Positions 1 through 9,430 of a stretch of 64,000 nt of DNA are shown here, in pieces. A program made the translations under genes and the position numbers. The notes beneath the pieces were generated by a model. That model saw nothing but the letters and a program-made list of their open reading frames with translations. It had not been told where the DNA came from and did no database searches. The number at the start of each line of letters is the position of its first letter. The first letter of the stretch is position 1. Source of the stretch: Gluconacetobacter tumulisoli (GTDB lineage: Bacteria; Pseudomonadota; Alphaproteobacteria; Acetobacterales; Acetobacteraceae); assembly GCF_014174155.1 (NCBI RefSeq), contig NZ_JABEQM010000012.1:36345-100344 (forward strand), read 5' to 3'.

Positions 1-134
1 CGGACCTGACCGCCTGTATCCGCCCCGTGCCGGGGGGCGGCGACAAAGCGGGGAAAACGGGATTGGGCGGCCGCGGGGGATGGTCTAGGATACAGCCATC
101 GCGACGTTCCCCGTTCCAGGAAGCTGCCTGCCCG

Positions 135-1730
135 ATGCCCCTGTCCGTTCCGGCTTTTCCCCGTCCGTTCGCCGCCCTCGGGCTGGCGTCGGTCCTGTCC
201 CTGGTCGCAGGGGGCGCCGTCCGGGCGGAACCGGCGGTGCTGCCGCATCCCGCCGCGACCGCGCCCGTGGCGCCCGTGCCGGGGGCGTCCGCCCCGGCCC
301 GCCTGCCCGCGCCGGGGCGGGGCGCGCCCGACAGCTTCGCCGACCTGGCGGCCCGGCTGCTGCCGGCGGTGGTCAATGTCTCGACCACCGAGACGGTGAA
401 ACCCGGCGACGGTGACGGTGGGGACGAGGATGGCGGCGGCGAGGATGCGCCGCAGATCCCGAATTTCCCGCAGGGTTCGCCGTTCGAGAAATTCTTCCAC
501 GATTTCATGAACCGCCAGCACGGCCCCGATGCGGCCCCGCGCAAGATGCAGGCGCTGGGATCGGGCTTCATCGTCGACCCGTCGGGGATCATCGTCACCA
601 ACAACCACGTCATCCGCCATGCCGACCAGATCACGGTGACGTTGCAGGACAACACCGTGCTCAAGGCGCGGCTGCTGGGCCATGACGACCGGACCGACCT
701 GGCGGTGCTGAGGGTCGACAGCCCGCATCCCCTGCCGTCGGTGACGTTCGGCGACAGCGATCGCGCGCGGGTGGGCGACTGGGTGCTGGCGATCGGCAAT
801 CCGTTCGGCCTGTCCGGCACGGTGACGGCGGGGATCGTGTCGTCGCGCGGCCGCAATATCGACCAGGGACCGTACGACGATTTCATCCAGACCGACGCCC
901 CGATCAACAAGGGCAACTCGGGTGGTCCGCTGTTCGACATGCAGGGCGAGGTGATCGGCATCAACACCGCCATCTTCTCGCCGTCCGGCGGGTCGATCGG
1001 CATCGGCTTTTCCATCCCCTCGGCCGAGGCGCGGGGGATCATCGACCAGTTGCGCCGCACCGGAAAGGTGTCGCGCGGATGGATCGGCGTGCGGATCCAG
1101 GACGTGACGCAGGATATCGCGGACGGGTTGGGCTTGAAGGCCGCGCATGGCGCCCTGATCGCCGGCGTGGAGCCCAAGGGGCCGGCAGCGAATGCGAAGC
1201 TGCAGACCGGCGATGTGATCCAGAGCCTGGGCGGCAAGGACATCGACGGTCGCGCCCTGCCGCGCCTGATGGCCGACGTGCCGGCCGGGCAGGTGGTGAC
1301 GCTGGGCATCTGGCGCCATGGCCGGACCCTGGCGGTGCCGGTGACGGTCGGCGCGCTGCCCGAGGACATGTCCGACCAGCCGGCGCCCAAGCCCGAGGCC
1401 AAGCCGCAGGGCAGCGTGCAGCTCAAGGGGCTGGGCTTCACCGTCGGGGCGATCGACGACGTCGCCCGCCAGAAATACAACCTGACCGAAGGGCAGAAGG
1501 GCGTGGTCATCACCGCGACGGCAGAGGACGGCCCGGCCGCCGACCGGGGCCTGCACCCCGGCGACGTGATCACCGAGGTCCAGCAATCCGAGGTCGCGGC
1601 GCCGGCCGACCTGCGACGCCTGGTCGACGCCGCGCGGGCGCAGCATCGCCGGTCGGTCCTGTTCCTGGTGCAGAATGGCGACGGCCTGCGCTGGGTGCCG
1701 TTCCCGCTGGGCGAGGAGAACGGGAAATAG
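135..1730 (+). CDS. Deg/HtrA-family periplasmic serine endoprotease (Do-like)
   Basis: Trypsin-like HtrA protease of 531 residues that degrades or refolds damaged periplasmic proteins. The catalytic triad is visible as His158 (in TNNHVI), Asp188 (in RTDLAV) and Ser262 (in GNSGGPL), followed by two PDZ domains at about 330-410 and 435-525. I chose the ATG at 135, not the upstream in-frame ATG at 27, because it begins a normal signal peptide ending near AVRA. Between the signal peptide and the protease domain lies a Gly/Asp/Glu-rich acidic stretch, longer than in the E. coli enzyme, which probably forms part of the LA-loop region. It is followed after four bases by a FUSC-type transporter gene, so the two may be co-transcribed. 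The family assignment is secure; DegP versus DegQ is not resolved. Confidence 0.93.
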   Translation: MPLSVPAFPRPFAALGLASVLSLVAGGAVRAEPAVLPHPAATAPVAPVPGASAPARLPAPGRGAPDSFADLAARLLPAVVNVSTTETVKPGDGDGGDEDGGGEDAPQIPNFPQGSPFEKFFHDFMNRQHGPDAAPRKMQALGSGFIVDPSGIIVTNNHVIRHADQITVTLQDNTVLKARLLGHDDRTDLAVLRVDSPHPLPSVTFGDSDRARVGDWVLAIGNPFGLSGTVTAGIVSSRGRNIDQGPYDDFIQTDAPINKGNSGGPLFDMQGEVIGINTAIFSPSGGSIGIGFSIPSAEARGIIDQLRRTGKVSRGWIGVRIQDVTQDIADGLGLKAAHGALIAGVEPKGPAANAKLQTGDVIQSLGGKDIDGRALPRLMADVPAGQVVTLGIWRHGRTLAVPVTVGALPEDMSDQPAPKPEAKPQGSVQLKGLGFTVGAIDDVARQKYNLTEGQKGVVITATAEDGPAADRGLHPGDVITEVQQSEVAAPADLRRLVDAARAQHRRSVLFLVQNGDGLRWVPFPLGEENGK

Positions 1731-1734
1731 CGTG

Positions 1735-2898
1735 ATGACGGCCCCCATGTCGTTTCATGCCGGCCGATGGCTGACCGCGCTGCGCGCGATCGTGCCGCGC
1801 GGGCCCGAAGTCCGGCAGGCGGTCCGCCTGCTGGCCTCGGTGCTGCTGTCCGAAGTGCTGGCCAAGGCCGTCCATCTGCACGAACCGGTCTGGTCGCTGA
1901 TCACTTCGGTCATCGTGACGCAGAGCCGCATTACCCAGACCCTGACCACCGGCCGGGACCAGATCGTCGGTACCCTGATCGGGGCAGGGGCCGGGGTGTC
2001 GGCCATCGTCCTGATCCTGGTGACGCCGCTGCCGACATCGGTGGTGTTCTGGATGTCGCTGACGCCGCTGGCGCTGCTGGCGGCCGCGCGGCCGAACATG
2101 CGTTTCGCCGCCGTCACGCTGATGATCGTGCTGCTATTTCCCGCACAGGCGGGCGATCCGTTCCTGCGGCCTCTGGACCGCATCGCCTCGATCATGATCG
2201 GCGTGCTGACGTCGCTGGCGGTCTCGTTCTTCGTGCTGCATGACGAGGCCCGGCGCGACGTGCTGCGGACCGCCGCCCTGCTGGTGGGCGACATTGCCGA
2301 CGTGCTGGACCGCGCCCTGCGCGGACAGCTGGACCACGATGCGATCGAGGCGGCGGACGAGGCCTGCCGCGCGCATATTCAGGATATCTATTCCGCGGTG
2401 GCCGAGGCGCAGGTCGAACGGCTGGACGTTCTGCATCCCCGGCGCGACCCGTTGCTGGATCAGCTGCCGGGGCTGCTGCGCCGGTTGCGCGGCAACGCGG
2501 TGTTCGCGGCCCGCGCGGCCAGCGAGGGCGAGACATTGGCCACCGGCGCCGTGCTGGACACGGAACGGCACGCGCTGGGCCGCGTTCTGGCACAATTGGC
2601 CCGCCGGTGCGAACGTGAAGCCCGCACCCGCCGGCGCCGCCGGCCCCCGTCCAGCGAAGGCGCCGAGGCGATCCTCGGCGTGCTGCACGATCCGGGCCCG
2701 GAGTGGAGTCCGGTCATGCAGTTCACGCTGGCGGTCCTGCATGCCGACATGGCGCGTGCCGTACGGGCGGTCTGGTCCGACGGCACCGCCCCGGACACCG
2801 CCGACGCCGTCCAGGCCCCGGCTGCGCCGGCGTCCACATTGCCCGCATCGTCCGCCGGTCCCGTTGGCCTGGCGGCGGGCAGCCGTCCGCGCGCCTGA
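1735..2898 (+). CDS. FUSC-family inner-membrane protein (putative aromatic acid/efflux transporter)
   Basis: Protein of 387 residues with a hydrophobic N-terminal half of about six membrane segments (residues 25-165), a cytoplasmic helical domain of about 150 residues, and an Ala/Pro-rich tail. This is the layout of the FUSC/ArAE group (fusaric acid resistance, AaeB-like). It is about half the length of full FUSC pumps, which carry two membrane blocks, so it may act as a dimer. The ATG at 1735 lies just after the protease stop; a GTG at 1732 is an alternative. The substrate cannot be read from the sequence. Confidence 0.75.
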   Translation: MTAPMSFHAGRWLTALRAIVPRGPEVRQAVRLLASVLLSEVLAKAVHLHEPVWSLITSVIVTQSRITQTLTTGRDQIVGTLIGAGAGVSAIVLILVTPLPTSVVFWMSLTPLALLAAARPNMRFAAVTLMIVLLFPAQAGDPFLRPLDRIASIMIGVLTSLAVSFFVLHDEARRDVLRTAALLVGDIADVLDRALRGQLDHDAIEAADEACRAHIQDIYSAVAEAQVERLDVLHPRRDPLLDQLPGLLRRLRGNAVFAARAASEGETLATGAVLDTERHALGRVLAQLARRCEREARTRRRRRPPSSEGAEAILGVLHDPGPEWSPVMQFTLAVLHADMARAVRAVWSDGTAPDTADAVQAPAAPASTLPASSAGPVGLAAGSRPRA

Positions 2899-2998
2899 TC
2901 GCGCGGCGCGGGGGGACGGCCCGGCCGTCCCGACAGCGGGGGAACGACGCGCGTTTCCCCGGTATTGAGAACAGGACCCAGAAGGAGAATGAGGCGAC

Positions 2999-4462
2999 AT
3001 GATGAACCGGACAATTCTGGAAGATCTGCCTGCCGGCGTTTCCGCACCGGGCTATGACCCGACCGCGATCGGGACCGGAATCGTGCATTTCGGCGTAGGC
3101 AATTTCTTTCGCGCGCATGAGGCGTTCTATGTCGATCGCTGCCTGGCCCTGCCGGGCCAGCAGGGGTGGGGCATCGTGGGGGTCGGCCTGACCGACGGCG
3201 CGCGCTCGGCGGCCAAGGCCGACAGTTTCCGCGCGCAGGACTGCCTCTATTCCCTGACCGAGGCGGCGCCGGACGGCGGCCGGACGGTACGGGTGGTCGG
3301 GGCGCTGCGCGACTACCTGCTGGCGCCGGCCGATCCGGCCGCCGTGCTGGACCGGCTGTCGGATCCCGCGACCCGGATCGTCACCATGACGATTACCGAG
3401 GGCGGGTACAATATCGACGAAACCAGCGGGCAGTTCCGCCTGGACACGCCGGCCGTGCGCGCGGACCTGGCGGGCGACGCCCCGCCGACCACCATCTTCG
3501 GCTTCGTGGTCGAGGCCCTGGCCCGTCGCCGGGCGTCGGGGGCGGGACCGTTCACCATCGTGTCCTGCGACAACCTGCGCCATAACGGCGACGTCGCCCG
3601 GACCGCGTTCCTGGGCTACGCCCAGGCGCGCGACACCGGGCTTGCGGCATGGATGGCGGAAAACGTCACCTTCCCCAACGGCATGGTCGATCGCATCACG
3701 CCCACGGTGGACCAGGCGATCGCAGCCGGCCTGAACGCGGCCAGCGGGCTGGACGACGCGCTGCCGCTGGTGGCCGAGGATTTCACCCAATGGGTGCTGG
3801 AGGACAAGTTCTGCGCCGGCCGTCCGGCGCTGGAGCAGGTCGGCGTTCAGTTCGTCGAGGACGTGACCGGCTACGAACAGGTGAAGGTGCGGATGCTCAA
3901 CGCCTCGCACATCATGCTGGCGTTTACGGGCATCCTGCTGGGCTATCGCCTTGTCCATGACACGCTGACCGATCCGGACCTGTCCCGGTTCGTCAATGCC
4001 TACCTGGAGCAGGACGTGATCCCGCGCCTGACCGCGCCCGCCGGCCTGGACCCCGAGGAGTACCGGCGCAGCGTGCTCAGTCGTTTCTCGAACCCGGCGA
4101 TGGCGGACCAACTGCTGCGGATCGGCGGCGACGGGTCGTCCAAGGTGCAGGTCTACTGGACCGAAACCGTACGGCGCGCCATCGCGGCGGGGGGGGATAT
4201 CTCGCGGATCGCGTTCGGCATCGCCGCCTATCTGGAAATGCTGCGCGGCGTGGACGAGGCCGGCGACAGCTACACACCGTTCGAGCCGACGCTGGATGCG
4301 GCGCGGATCGCGCTGGTGCGCGACGATGACCTGGCGGCGGCGCTGGCGCTTCCGGCCTTCGATGGCTGGCGCGACGTCCAGACGCCGGAGCTTGCGGATG
4401 CCATCGTCGCCGCCCGGCGCGCCATCCGCGAAAGGGGCGTGCGCGGCGCCCTGCCGGCCTGA
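2999..4462 (+). CDS. Mannitol dehydrogenase family protein (polyol/fructose oxidoreductase)
   Basis: Long-chain, zinc-independent polyol dehydrogenase of 487 residues, the usual length for mannitol 2-dehydrogenase and fructuronate reductase. The N-terminal nucleotide-binding motif GVGNFFRAH is at about 33-41, and the family signature K-x4-N-x2-H is present as Lys296, Asn301 and His304. It would interconvert mannitol and fructose, or a related polyol, with NAD(P)H in the cytoplasm, a common activity in acetic acid bacteria. A purine-rich ribosome site (aaggagaatgagg) precedes two adjacent ATGs at 2999 and 3002. Arabinitol dehydrogenase or fructuronate reductase activity cannot be excluded. Confidence 0.88.
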   Translation: MMNRTILEDLPAGVSAPGYDPTAIGTGIVHFGVGNFFRAHEAFYVDRCLALPGQQGWGIVGVGLTDGARSAAKADSFRAQDCLYSLTEAAPDGGRTVRVVGALRDYLLAPADPAAVLDRLSDPATRIVTMTITEGGYNIDETSGQFRLDTPAVRADLAGDAPPTTIFGFVVEALARRRASGAGPFTIVSCDNLRHNGDVARTAFLGYAQARDTGLAAWMAENVTFPNGMVDRITPTVDQAIAAGLNAASGLDDALPLVAEDFTQWVLEDKFCAGRPALEQVGVQFVEDVTGYEQVKVRMLNASHIMLAFTGILLGYRLVHDTLTDPDLSRFVNAYLEQDVIPRLTAPAGLDPEEYRRSVLSRFSNPAMADQLLRIGGDGSSKVQVYWTETVRRAIAAGGDISRIAFGIAAYLEMLRGVDEAGDSYTPFEPTLDAARIALVRDDDLAAALALPAFDGWRDVQTPELADAIVAARRAIRERGVRGALPA

Positions 4463-4543
4463 CCCATCAGGCCGGCAGGACACCTCCGAACCCGCCAAAA
4501 GGGCGTTGTTCCCTGGCAACTGGTGGTTTTCCACGATCGGGGT

Positions 4544-4581
4544 CCAGGGCCTCAGGTCCAGGCGGGTCCGGGCAAAGCCCG
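4544..4581 (+). repeat. Double-hairpin intergenic repeat, degenerate copy (family R1)
   Basis: A CCAGGGCC-type arm with an imperfect partner is followed by CGGGT and a second hairpin, CGGGC-aaa-GCCCG. The order hairpin, (T/C)GGGT, hairpin matches the copies at 14584, 19389, 30235, 32768 and 51395. It lies between the converging mannitol dehydrogenase and GNAT genes, where it may act as a bidirectional transcription terminator. Confidence 0.5.
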
Positions 4582-4598
4582 CCCTGTCTGCCCGCGGA

Positions 4599-5120
4599 TC
4601 AGACCGGGCGCGTCATCAGTCGCGCGTCCGGGTCGTAGGTGGCCAGGATCGCGGCGGCGGCCGGTTCGTCCAGGGCAGCGAAGCCCGCCCGGGTCCAGTA
4701 TGCGGCAGCGGACCCGGTGGCGACCAGCACCACGCGGTCCAGCCCCGACCGGGCGGCCAGTTCGGCAACCCGTGCCAGTGCCGCCCCCGCCGCCCCTTGT
4801 CCCCGTGCCCCGGGCAGCAGCGCGATATCATGCAGGTACCAGCAATCGGGCCGGGCGGGCAGCGCCCCCAGTGCCGCGTTCAGGGCCGGGGGGGCCGCGC
4901 TGCGCCACGGGTGGCTCAGGACATAGCCGTGCAGGGTATCCCCGCCGTCCCCCAGCACCAGGCACCCGGCGGGACACAGCGCCAGGCGCTCGGCGAAGAC
5001 CGCTTCGTCCTCGGGATAGGCGGGATGCACCTGCGCGGCGATCGCCATGATCCGGGGCAGGTCGCGCCGGGCCATGGCGCGCCAGTGCGCGGCGGCCGCC
5101 CGGGGTGGGGCAGGGGGCAT
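4599..5120 (-). CDS. GNAT-family N-acetyltransferase
   Basis: Protein of 173 residues with the acetyl-CoA-binding core of GNAT enzymes: a beta-4 strand (WYLHDIALLP) followed by the pyrophosphate-binding loop GARGQGAAG at about residues 104-112, and a C-terminal AAYWTRAGF strand-helix typical of the family. It would transfer an acetyl group to an unknown amine. It stands alone on the minus strand, converging on the mannitol dehydrogenase gene and divergent from the ModE-like gene, and gives no substrate clue. Confidence 0.8.
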   Translation of the reverse strand: MPPAPPRAAAAHWRAMARRDLPRIMAIAAQVHPAYPEDEAVFAERLALCPAGCLVLGDGGDTLHGYVLSHPWRSAAPPALNAALGALPARPDCWYLHDIALLPGARGQGAAGAALARVAELAARSGLDRVVLVATGSAAAYWTRAGFAALDEPAAAAILATYDPDARLMTRPV

Positions 5121-5208
5121 GTGAAAGAACGCTCTCGACAGGCGGACGGGCCGTCACGCATAGCATCCCCCGCGCCGCGAGGGCAGGGGCGCGCAAATCA
5201 GGGGGGAA

Positions 5209-5562
5209 ATGATGGCGGACCTGCGCCTGACCTTACGGATCGACGCGAACGACCAGCCGCTGCTGGGCCACGGCAAGATCCGGCTGCTGGAGGCGATCGG
5301 GGAGACGGGGTCGATTTCGGCTGCCGCCCGGGCGATGGGCATGTCCTATCGCCGGGCGTGGCTGCTGGTCGAAGCCCTGAACGGCGCCTTCGCCAGCCCG
5401 CTGGTGGCGGCGCGTCCGGGCGGCGGCGGTGGGGCCGCGCTGTCCGATTTCGGGGTCGAGATCCTGCGCCTGTATCGCGAGATCGAACGCCGCGCGACCG
5501 AGGGCGCGTCCCCCGACCTGACGGCCCTGGCGGCCCTGTTGGCGGGCGCGGCACCGCCGTAA
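5209..5562 (+). CDS. ModE N-terminal-type winged-helix regulator without molybdate domain
   Basis: Protein of 117 residues resembling the DNA-binding half of ModE: residues 20-85 contain the helix-turn-helix with GSISAAARAMGMSYRRAW, characteristic of ModE/LysR-type winged helices. The two MOP (molybdate-binding) domains of full-length ModE are absent. Such short forms are common in alphaproteobacteria and are presumed regulators of molybdenum uptake or molybdoenzymes. No modABC genes are adjacent, although XdhC and MocA genes occur 54 kb away. Two consecutive ATGs (5209, 5212) follow a G-rich ribosome site. DNA binding is well supported; the ligand is unknown. Confidence 0.8.
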   Translation: MMADLRLTLRIDANDQPLLGHGKIRLLEAIGETGSISAAARAMGMSYRRAWLLVEALNGAFASPLVAARPGGGGGAALSDFGVEILRLYREIERRATEGASPDLTALAALLAGAAPP

Positions 5563-5682
5563 AAAGGCCACGGGGCGTCCTCAGGATAGCATGATTGTCC
5601 GTCCCGTGGGATGGGCCTATTGTCATGACAAGACATTGAAACGACAGCACGGACCGCATGGCGCGGCGACCGGGGAGCCAGG

Positions 5683-7215
5683 ATGTTTAGACGCGATCTC
5701 GTGAAAGCCGGTGCGGGCGTATCCCTGTTTTCGCTGCTGGGGGGCGTCGCCCGCGCGGCGGACGCACCTGTCGCAGCGTCCGCCGTCGGGTCATTCGATG
5801 ACAGCACGGTGCGGCAGATCGCCGAGCATCTGTCCCAGCATCCCTATCGCGCGCCCGACCAGACCCTGCCGGCAGCGATCGACAATCTTAATTTCGACCA
5901 GTACCGCGCGATCGCCTATCGGCCGGAACAGGCGCTGTGGCACGGACAGAACCTGGAATTCGATGTCGAGTTCTTTCCGCGCGGCTTCCTCTATCGCCCG
6001 CGCATCGAAATCTACGAGGTCGTGGACGGCAAGTCGGCGGCGGTGCCGTATACGCCCGACCTGTTCACCTTCGGCGACCCCAAATTGCGGGTGACGGACG
6101 ATGTGGGCTTTGCCGGGCTGCGCCTGCGCTACGCCATCAACACCCCCGGGGTGATGGAGGAATTCTGCGTCTTCCTCGGGGCATCCTATTTCCGCGCGGT
6201 GGCCAAGGGCCAGAATTACGGCCTGTCCGCGCGCGGCTTCGCCGACGGCACCGGCAACCCGAAGGGCGAGGAATTCGCGCTGTTCCGCGCATACTGGCTG
6301 GAAAAGCCGCAGCCGGGTGTCGATTCCGTGGTGGTGCACGCGCTGCTGGACAGCCCGTCGGTGGCCGGCGCCTTCCGCTTCACCATCCGGCCGGGCGACA
6401 TGACCACCTTCGACGTGCAGTCCTACCTGTATCCGCGCACCGCGATCGCCGAGTCCGGCATCGCACCGCTGACCGGCATGTTCTATTTCGACGCCAACGA
6501 CCGCAACCATGTCGATGACTGGCGCCCCGCCGCCCATGACAGCGAAGCCCTGTCGATCTGGACCGGCAGCGACCAGCAATTGTGGCGGCCCCTGCGCAAT
6601 CCGCAGGACCTGCAATTCTCGGCCTTTTCGGACACGTCGGTCCGCGGGTTCGGCCTGATGCAGCGCAAGCGCGCCTTCGCCGATTTCGAGGATCTGGCGC
6701 TGAACTACGAAAAGCGGCCGTCATTGTGGATCGAACCGATCGGCGACTGGGGCTCCGGCTCGGTCGACCTGGTGGAAATCCCGACGCCGAACGAGGTCAA
6801 CGACAACATCGTGTCGTTCTGGCGCCCCAAGGGCGGCCTGGCCGCCGGGCGGGAATATGCCTTCACCTATCGCATGTACTGGGGATGGGACACGCCCTGG
6901 CCGACCAAGCTGGCCCGTGTCGCGGCCACCCGCGTCGGCGCGGTGACGGACGACAAGAGCGCGCGATTCTTCGACATCGATTTCACCGGCGCGCCGTTCG
7001 ACAACCTGCCTGCGGATGCCAAATTCCACCTGGTGCCCAACAGTTCGGCGGGAACGATCCGCAATGTCGTGGTCGAGCCCAACCCCAACATCCATGGCTG
7101 GCGCACGACGTTCGAATTCGCCCCCGGCGACGCCAAGATCGCTGAATTGACCTGCGTCCTCGCCAACGATGCCGGACCTGTTTCCGAGCAATGGACCTAT
7201 CGATGGACGCCGTAG
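5683..7215 (+). CDS. opgG: Periplasmic glucan biosynthesis protein, OpgG/OpgD (MdoG/MdoD) family
   Basis: Protein of 510 residues, the normal size for OpgG/OpgD, which act in the periplasm on the backbone of osmoregulated periplasmic glucans. The N-terminus carries RRDLVKAGAG and a hydrophobic stretch ending in ARA, looking like a Tat-type signal as in OpgD. The body has the family's conserved blocks, including DVEFFPRGFLYRPRIEIYEV near residue 90 and PSLWIEPIGDWGSG near residue 345. The next gene, the glucosyltransferase, overlaps its 3' end by 25 bases, giving the classic glucan operon order. OpgG versus OpgD cannot be settled from sequence alone. Confidence 0.92.
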   Translation: MFRRDLVKAGAGVSLFSLLGGVARAADAPVAASAVGSFDDSTVRQIAEHLSQHPYRAPDQTLPAAIDNLNFDQYRAIAYRPEQALWHGQNLEFDVEFFPRGFLYRPRIEIYEVVDGKSAAVPYTPDLFTFGDPKLRVTDDVGFAGLRLRYAINTPGVMEEFCVFLGASYFRAVAKGQNYGLSARGFADGTGNPKGEEFALFRAYWLEKPQPGVDSVVVHALLDSPSVAGAFRFTIRPGDMTTFDVQSYLYPRTAIAESGIAPLTGMFYFDANDRNHVDDWRPAAHDSEALSIWTGSDQQLWRPLRNPQDLQFSAFSDTSVRGFGLMQRKRAFADFEDLALNYEKRPSLWIEPIGDWGSGSVDLVEIPTPNEVNDNIVSFWRPKGGLAAGREYAFTYRMYWGWDTPWPTKLARVAATRVGAVTDDKSARFFDIDFTGAPFDNLPADAKFHLVPNSSAGTIRNVVVEPNPNIHGWRTTFEFAPGDAKIAELTCVLANDAGPVSEQWTYRWTP

Positions 7216-9368
7216 AGCACGGCGCGCCGGACACCGTGCGGCCCCCCGGAGCGGGCGTTTTTCGCGCCCTGCCGGACGAATCGCCCATGAGCATGGAGGT
7301 CCAGTCGCTGTCCGCCATGCCGGACACGCACGGGCGCGGCCGCGTGCCGGCCACCGAACCGCCGATGATCGCGCTGCGGCGGCTGGCGGTCATTGGCTCG
7401 GCATGCCTGTTGACCGCCTATGGCGCGTACGAAATGAACCGCGTGCTGAACTCGATGGGCGTGTCGATCCTGGGCGTGGTCCTGCTGGTGCTGTTCGTGC
7501 TGCTGTTCCAATGGATCGCGCTGGCCTTCACCTCGGCGGTGGGCGGGTTCGTCTCACTGCTGCGGCAGGGGGGGCTGGGGCTGGGGGTCTCGCGCGACGG
7601 GACCCTGCCTGCGCTGTCCACCCGCACCGCCCTGTTGATGCCGACCTATAACGAAAGTCCGGGCCGCGTGATGGCCGGCGTGCGGGCGATGTATGACAGC
7701 CTGGCGGCGACCGGGCAGCTGGACGCGTTCGATGTCTTCATTCTGTCGGACACCACCAACCCGGACATCTGGGTGGAGGAAGAGGCCGCGTTCCTCGCCC
7801 TGCGCGACGCCACGGGGGGGCACGACCGGATCTTCTACCGTCGCCGCCCGGTCAACACCGAACGCAAGGCCGGCAACATCGCCGAATGGGTGCGGCGTTT
7901 CGGCGGGGCCTATCCGCAGATGGTGACGCTGGATGCCGACAGCCTGATGGCGGGCGAGGCCGTGGTCCGCATCGCCGCCGCCATGGAACGCCATCCCGGC
8001 GTGGCGCTGATCCAGACCCTGCCGGAAATCGTCAATGGCACCACCCTGTTCGCCCGGATGCAGCAATTTGCCGGTCGCGTCTACGGCCCGCTGATCGCGC
8101 ACGGCATCGCCTGGTGGCATGGGGCGGAGGGCAATTACTGGGGCCATAACGCCATCATCCGCACCCGCGCCTTCGCCGAGCAGGCCGGCCTGCCGCATCT
8201 GCCGGGTCGCAAGCCGTTCGGCGGCCACATCCTCAGCCATGATTTCGTCGAGGCCGCCCTGATGCGGCGCGGGGGCTGGGCGATCCACATGGTGCCGGGC
8301 CTGGCCGGATCCTATGAGGAAAGCCCGCCGTCGCTGACCGATATCGCGATTCGCGACCGGCGCTGGTGCCAGGGCAATCTGCAGCATGCCAAGGTGGTGC
8401 CGACGCGTGGCCTGCACTGGGTCAGCCGCATGCACATGCTGATGGGAATCGGGTCTTACGTCACCTCGCCAATGTGGCTGGTGTTCCTGCTGGCCGGCAT
8501 CCTGATCTCGCTGCAATCTCGGTTCGAGAAGCCCGAATATTTCGGCGATACCAAATCGCTGTATCCCCATTGGCCGCATGTCGATCCCGAACAGGCGAAA
8601 TATGTGTTCATCGGCACGATGGCGATCCTGCTGGCGCCCAAGCTGATGGCGTATGTCGCCCTGCTGTTCGATCGCGCCGCCAGGCAAGGATGCGGGGGCG
8701 CCGCGCGGGCGGCGGCGTCGATCCTGGTGGAAACGCTGATCGGCGGGCTGATCGCCCCGGTGGCGATGCTGATCCAGACCTCGGGCGTACTGTCGATCCT
8801 GATGGGCCAGGATTCCGGCTGGAACGCGCAGCGGCGCGACGATGGCGGGGTCCCGTTCGGCAGCATCGTGCGGTCCTACTGGCGCTATACGCTGTTCGGC
8901 CTGGTGCTGGGCGGCTGCGCGTGGAGCGTCTCCATCCCGCTGTTCCTGTGGATGACGCCGGTGCTGCTGGGGCTGGCATTCGCCATTCCCCTGGCGGCCC
9001 TGACCGGCAGCCGCGACGTGGGCCAGGCCTTCCGCCGTGCCGGCCTTCTGCTGATCCCCGAGGAAACGTCGCCCCCCGACATCCTGCGCCGCGCGGCGGC
9101 GGCCGTCGCCGCATTGCCGCCGGTCGCGCCCGTGGGGGACGCCGCGCATATGCTGCTGGCCGACCCGGCGCTGATGGCGGCGCATCGCGCCATGCTGCCG
9201 CCGCCACGGCGACGGGGGGACCCGATCAATCCGGACCTGCTGGTCGGGTTGGTGAAGCTGGAAGAAGGCACGGCGCGCGAGGCCGCGATCCAGTCGCTCA
9301 GCCGAAGCGAGAAGGCGGCAATCCTGGCCAGCCGCGACGGGCTTGACCGCCTGCGCGCGCTGACCTGA
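7191..9368 (+). CDS. mdoH: Glucans biosynthesis glucosyltransferase MdoH (OpgH)
   Basis: Inner-membrane GT2 glucosyltransferase of about 725 residues that makes and exports the linear beta-1,2-glucan backbone from UDP-glucose. Membrane segments near residues 60-125 precede the catalytic domain. Its motifs are visible: PTYNESPGRV, FILSDTTNPD, TLDADS (the D-x-D) and RRWCQGNLQH (the QxxRW-like motif). Several C-terminal membrane helices follow. The start overlaps the end of opgG; later in-frame ATGs at 7203 and 7287 are possible starts, so the first 30 or so residues are uncertain. Confidence 0.93.
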   Translation: MDLSMDAVEHGAPDTVRPPGAGVFRALPDESPMSMEVQSLSAMPDTHGRGRVPATEPPMIALRRLAVIGSACLLTAYGAYEMNRVLNSMGVSILGVVLLVLFVLLFQWIALAFTSAVGGFVSLLRQGGLGLGVSRDGTLPALSTRTALLMPTYNESPGRVMAGVRAMYDSLAATGQLDAFDVFILSDTTNPDIWVEEEAAFLALRDATGGHDRIFYRRRPVNTERKAGNIAEWVRRFGGAYPQMVTLDADSLMAGEAVVRIAAAMERHPGVALIQTLPEIVNGTTLFARMQQFAGRVYGPLIAHGIAWWHGAEGNYWGHNAIIRTRAFAEQAGLPHLPGRKPFGGHILSHDFVEAALMRRGGWAIHMVPGLAGSYEESPPSLTDIAIRDRRWCQGNLQHAKVVPTRGLHWVSRMHMLMGIGSYVTSPMWLVFLLAGILISLQSRFEKPEYFGDTKSLYPHWPHVDPEQAKYVFIGTMAILLAPKLMAYVALLFDRAARQGCGGAARAAASILVETLIGGLIAPVAMLIQTSGVLSILMGQDSGWNAQRRDDGGVPFGSIVRSYWRYTLFGLVLGGCAWSVSIPLFLWMTPVLLGLAFAIPLAALTGSRDVGQAFRRAGLLLIPEETSPPDILRRAAAAVAALPPVAPVGDAAHMLLADPALMAAHRAMLPPPRRRGDPINPDLLVGLVKLEEGTAREAAIQSLSRSEKAAILASRDGLDRLRALT

Positions 9369-9380
9369 CCAACGGGAGAC

Positions 9381-9419
9381 TCCGCCGCAGGGGCGGAAGA
9401 CCGGGAAAGGCCCCCCGGT
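9381..9419. terminator. Tandem hairpins between convergent genes
   Basis: Two perfect 6-bp stems follow the mdoH stop: TCCGCC-gcagg-GGCGGA at 9381-9397 and ACCGGG at 9400-9405 paired with CCCGGT at 9414-9419. They sit between mdoH and the converging small secreted-protein gene and probably terminate both transcripts. No poly-T run follows. Confidence 0.5.
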
Positions 9420-9430
9420 ACGGCGTGCCG

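Noticed and set aside
2723..4534. Open frame of 603 residues antisense to the mannitol dehydrogenase gene
   Set aside because: No motif or ribosome site; the plus-strand enzyme has its catalytic signature intact.
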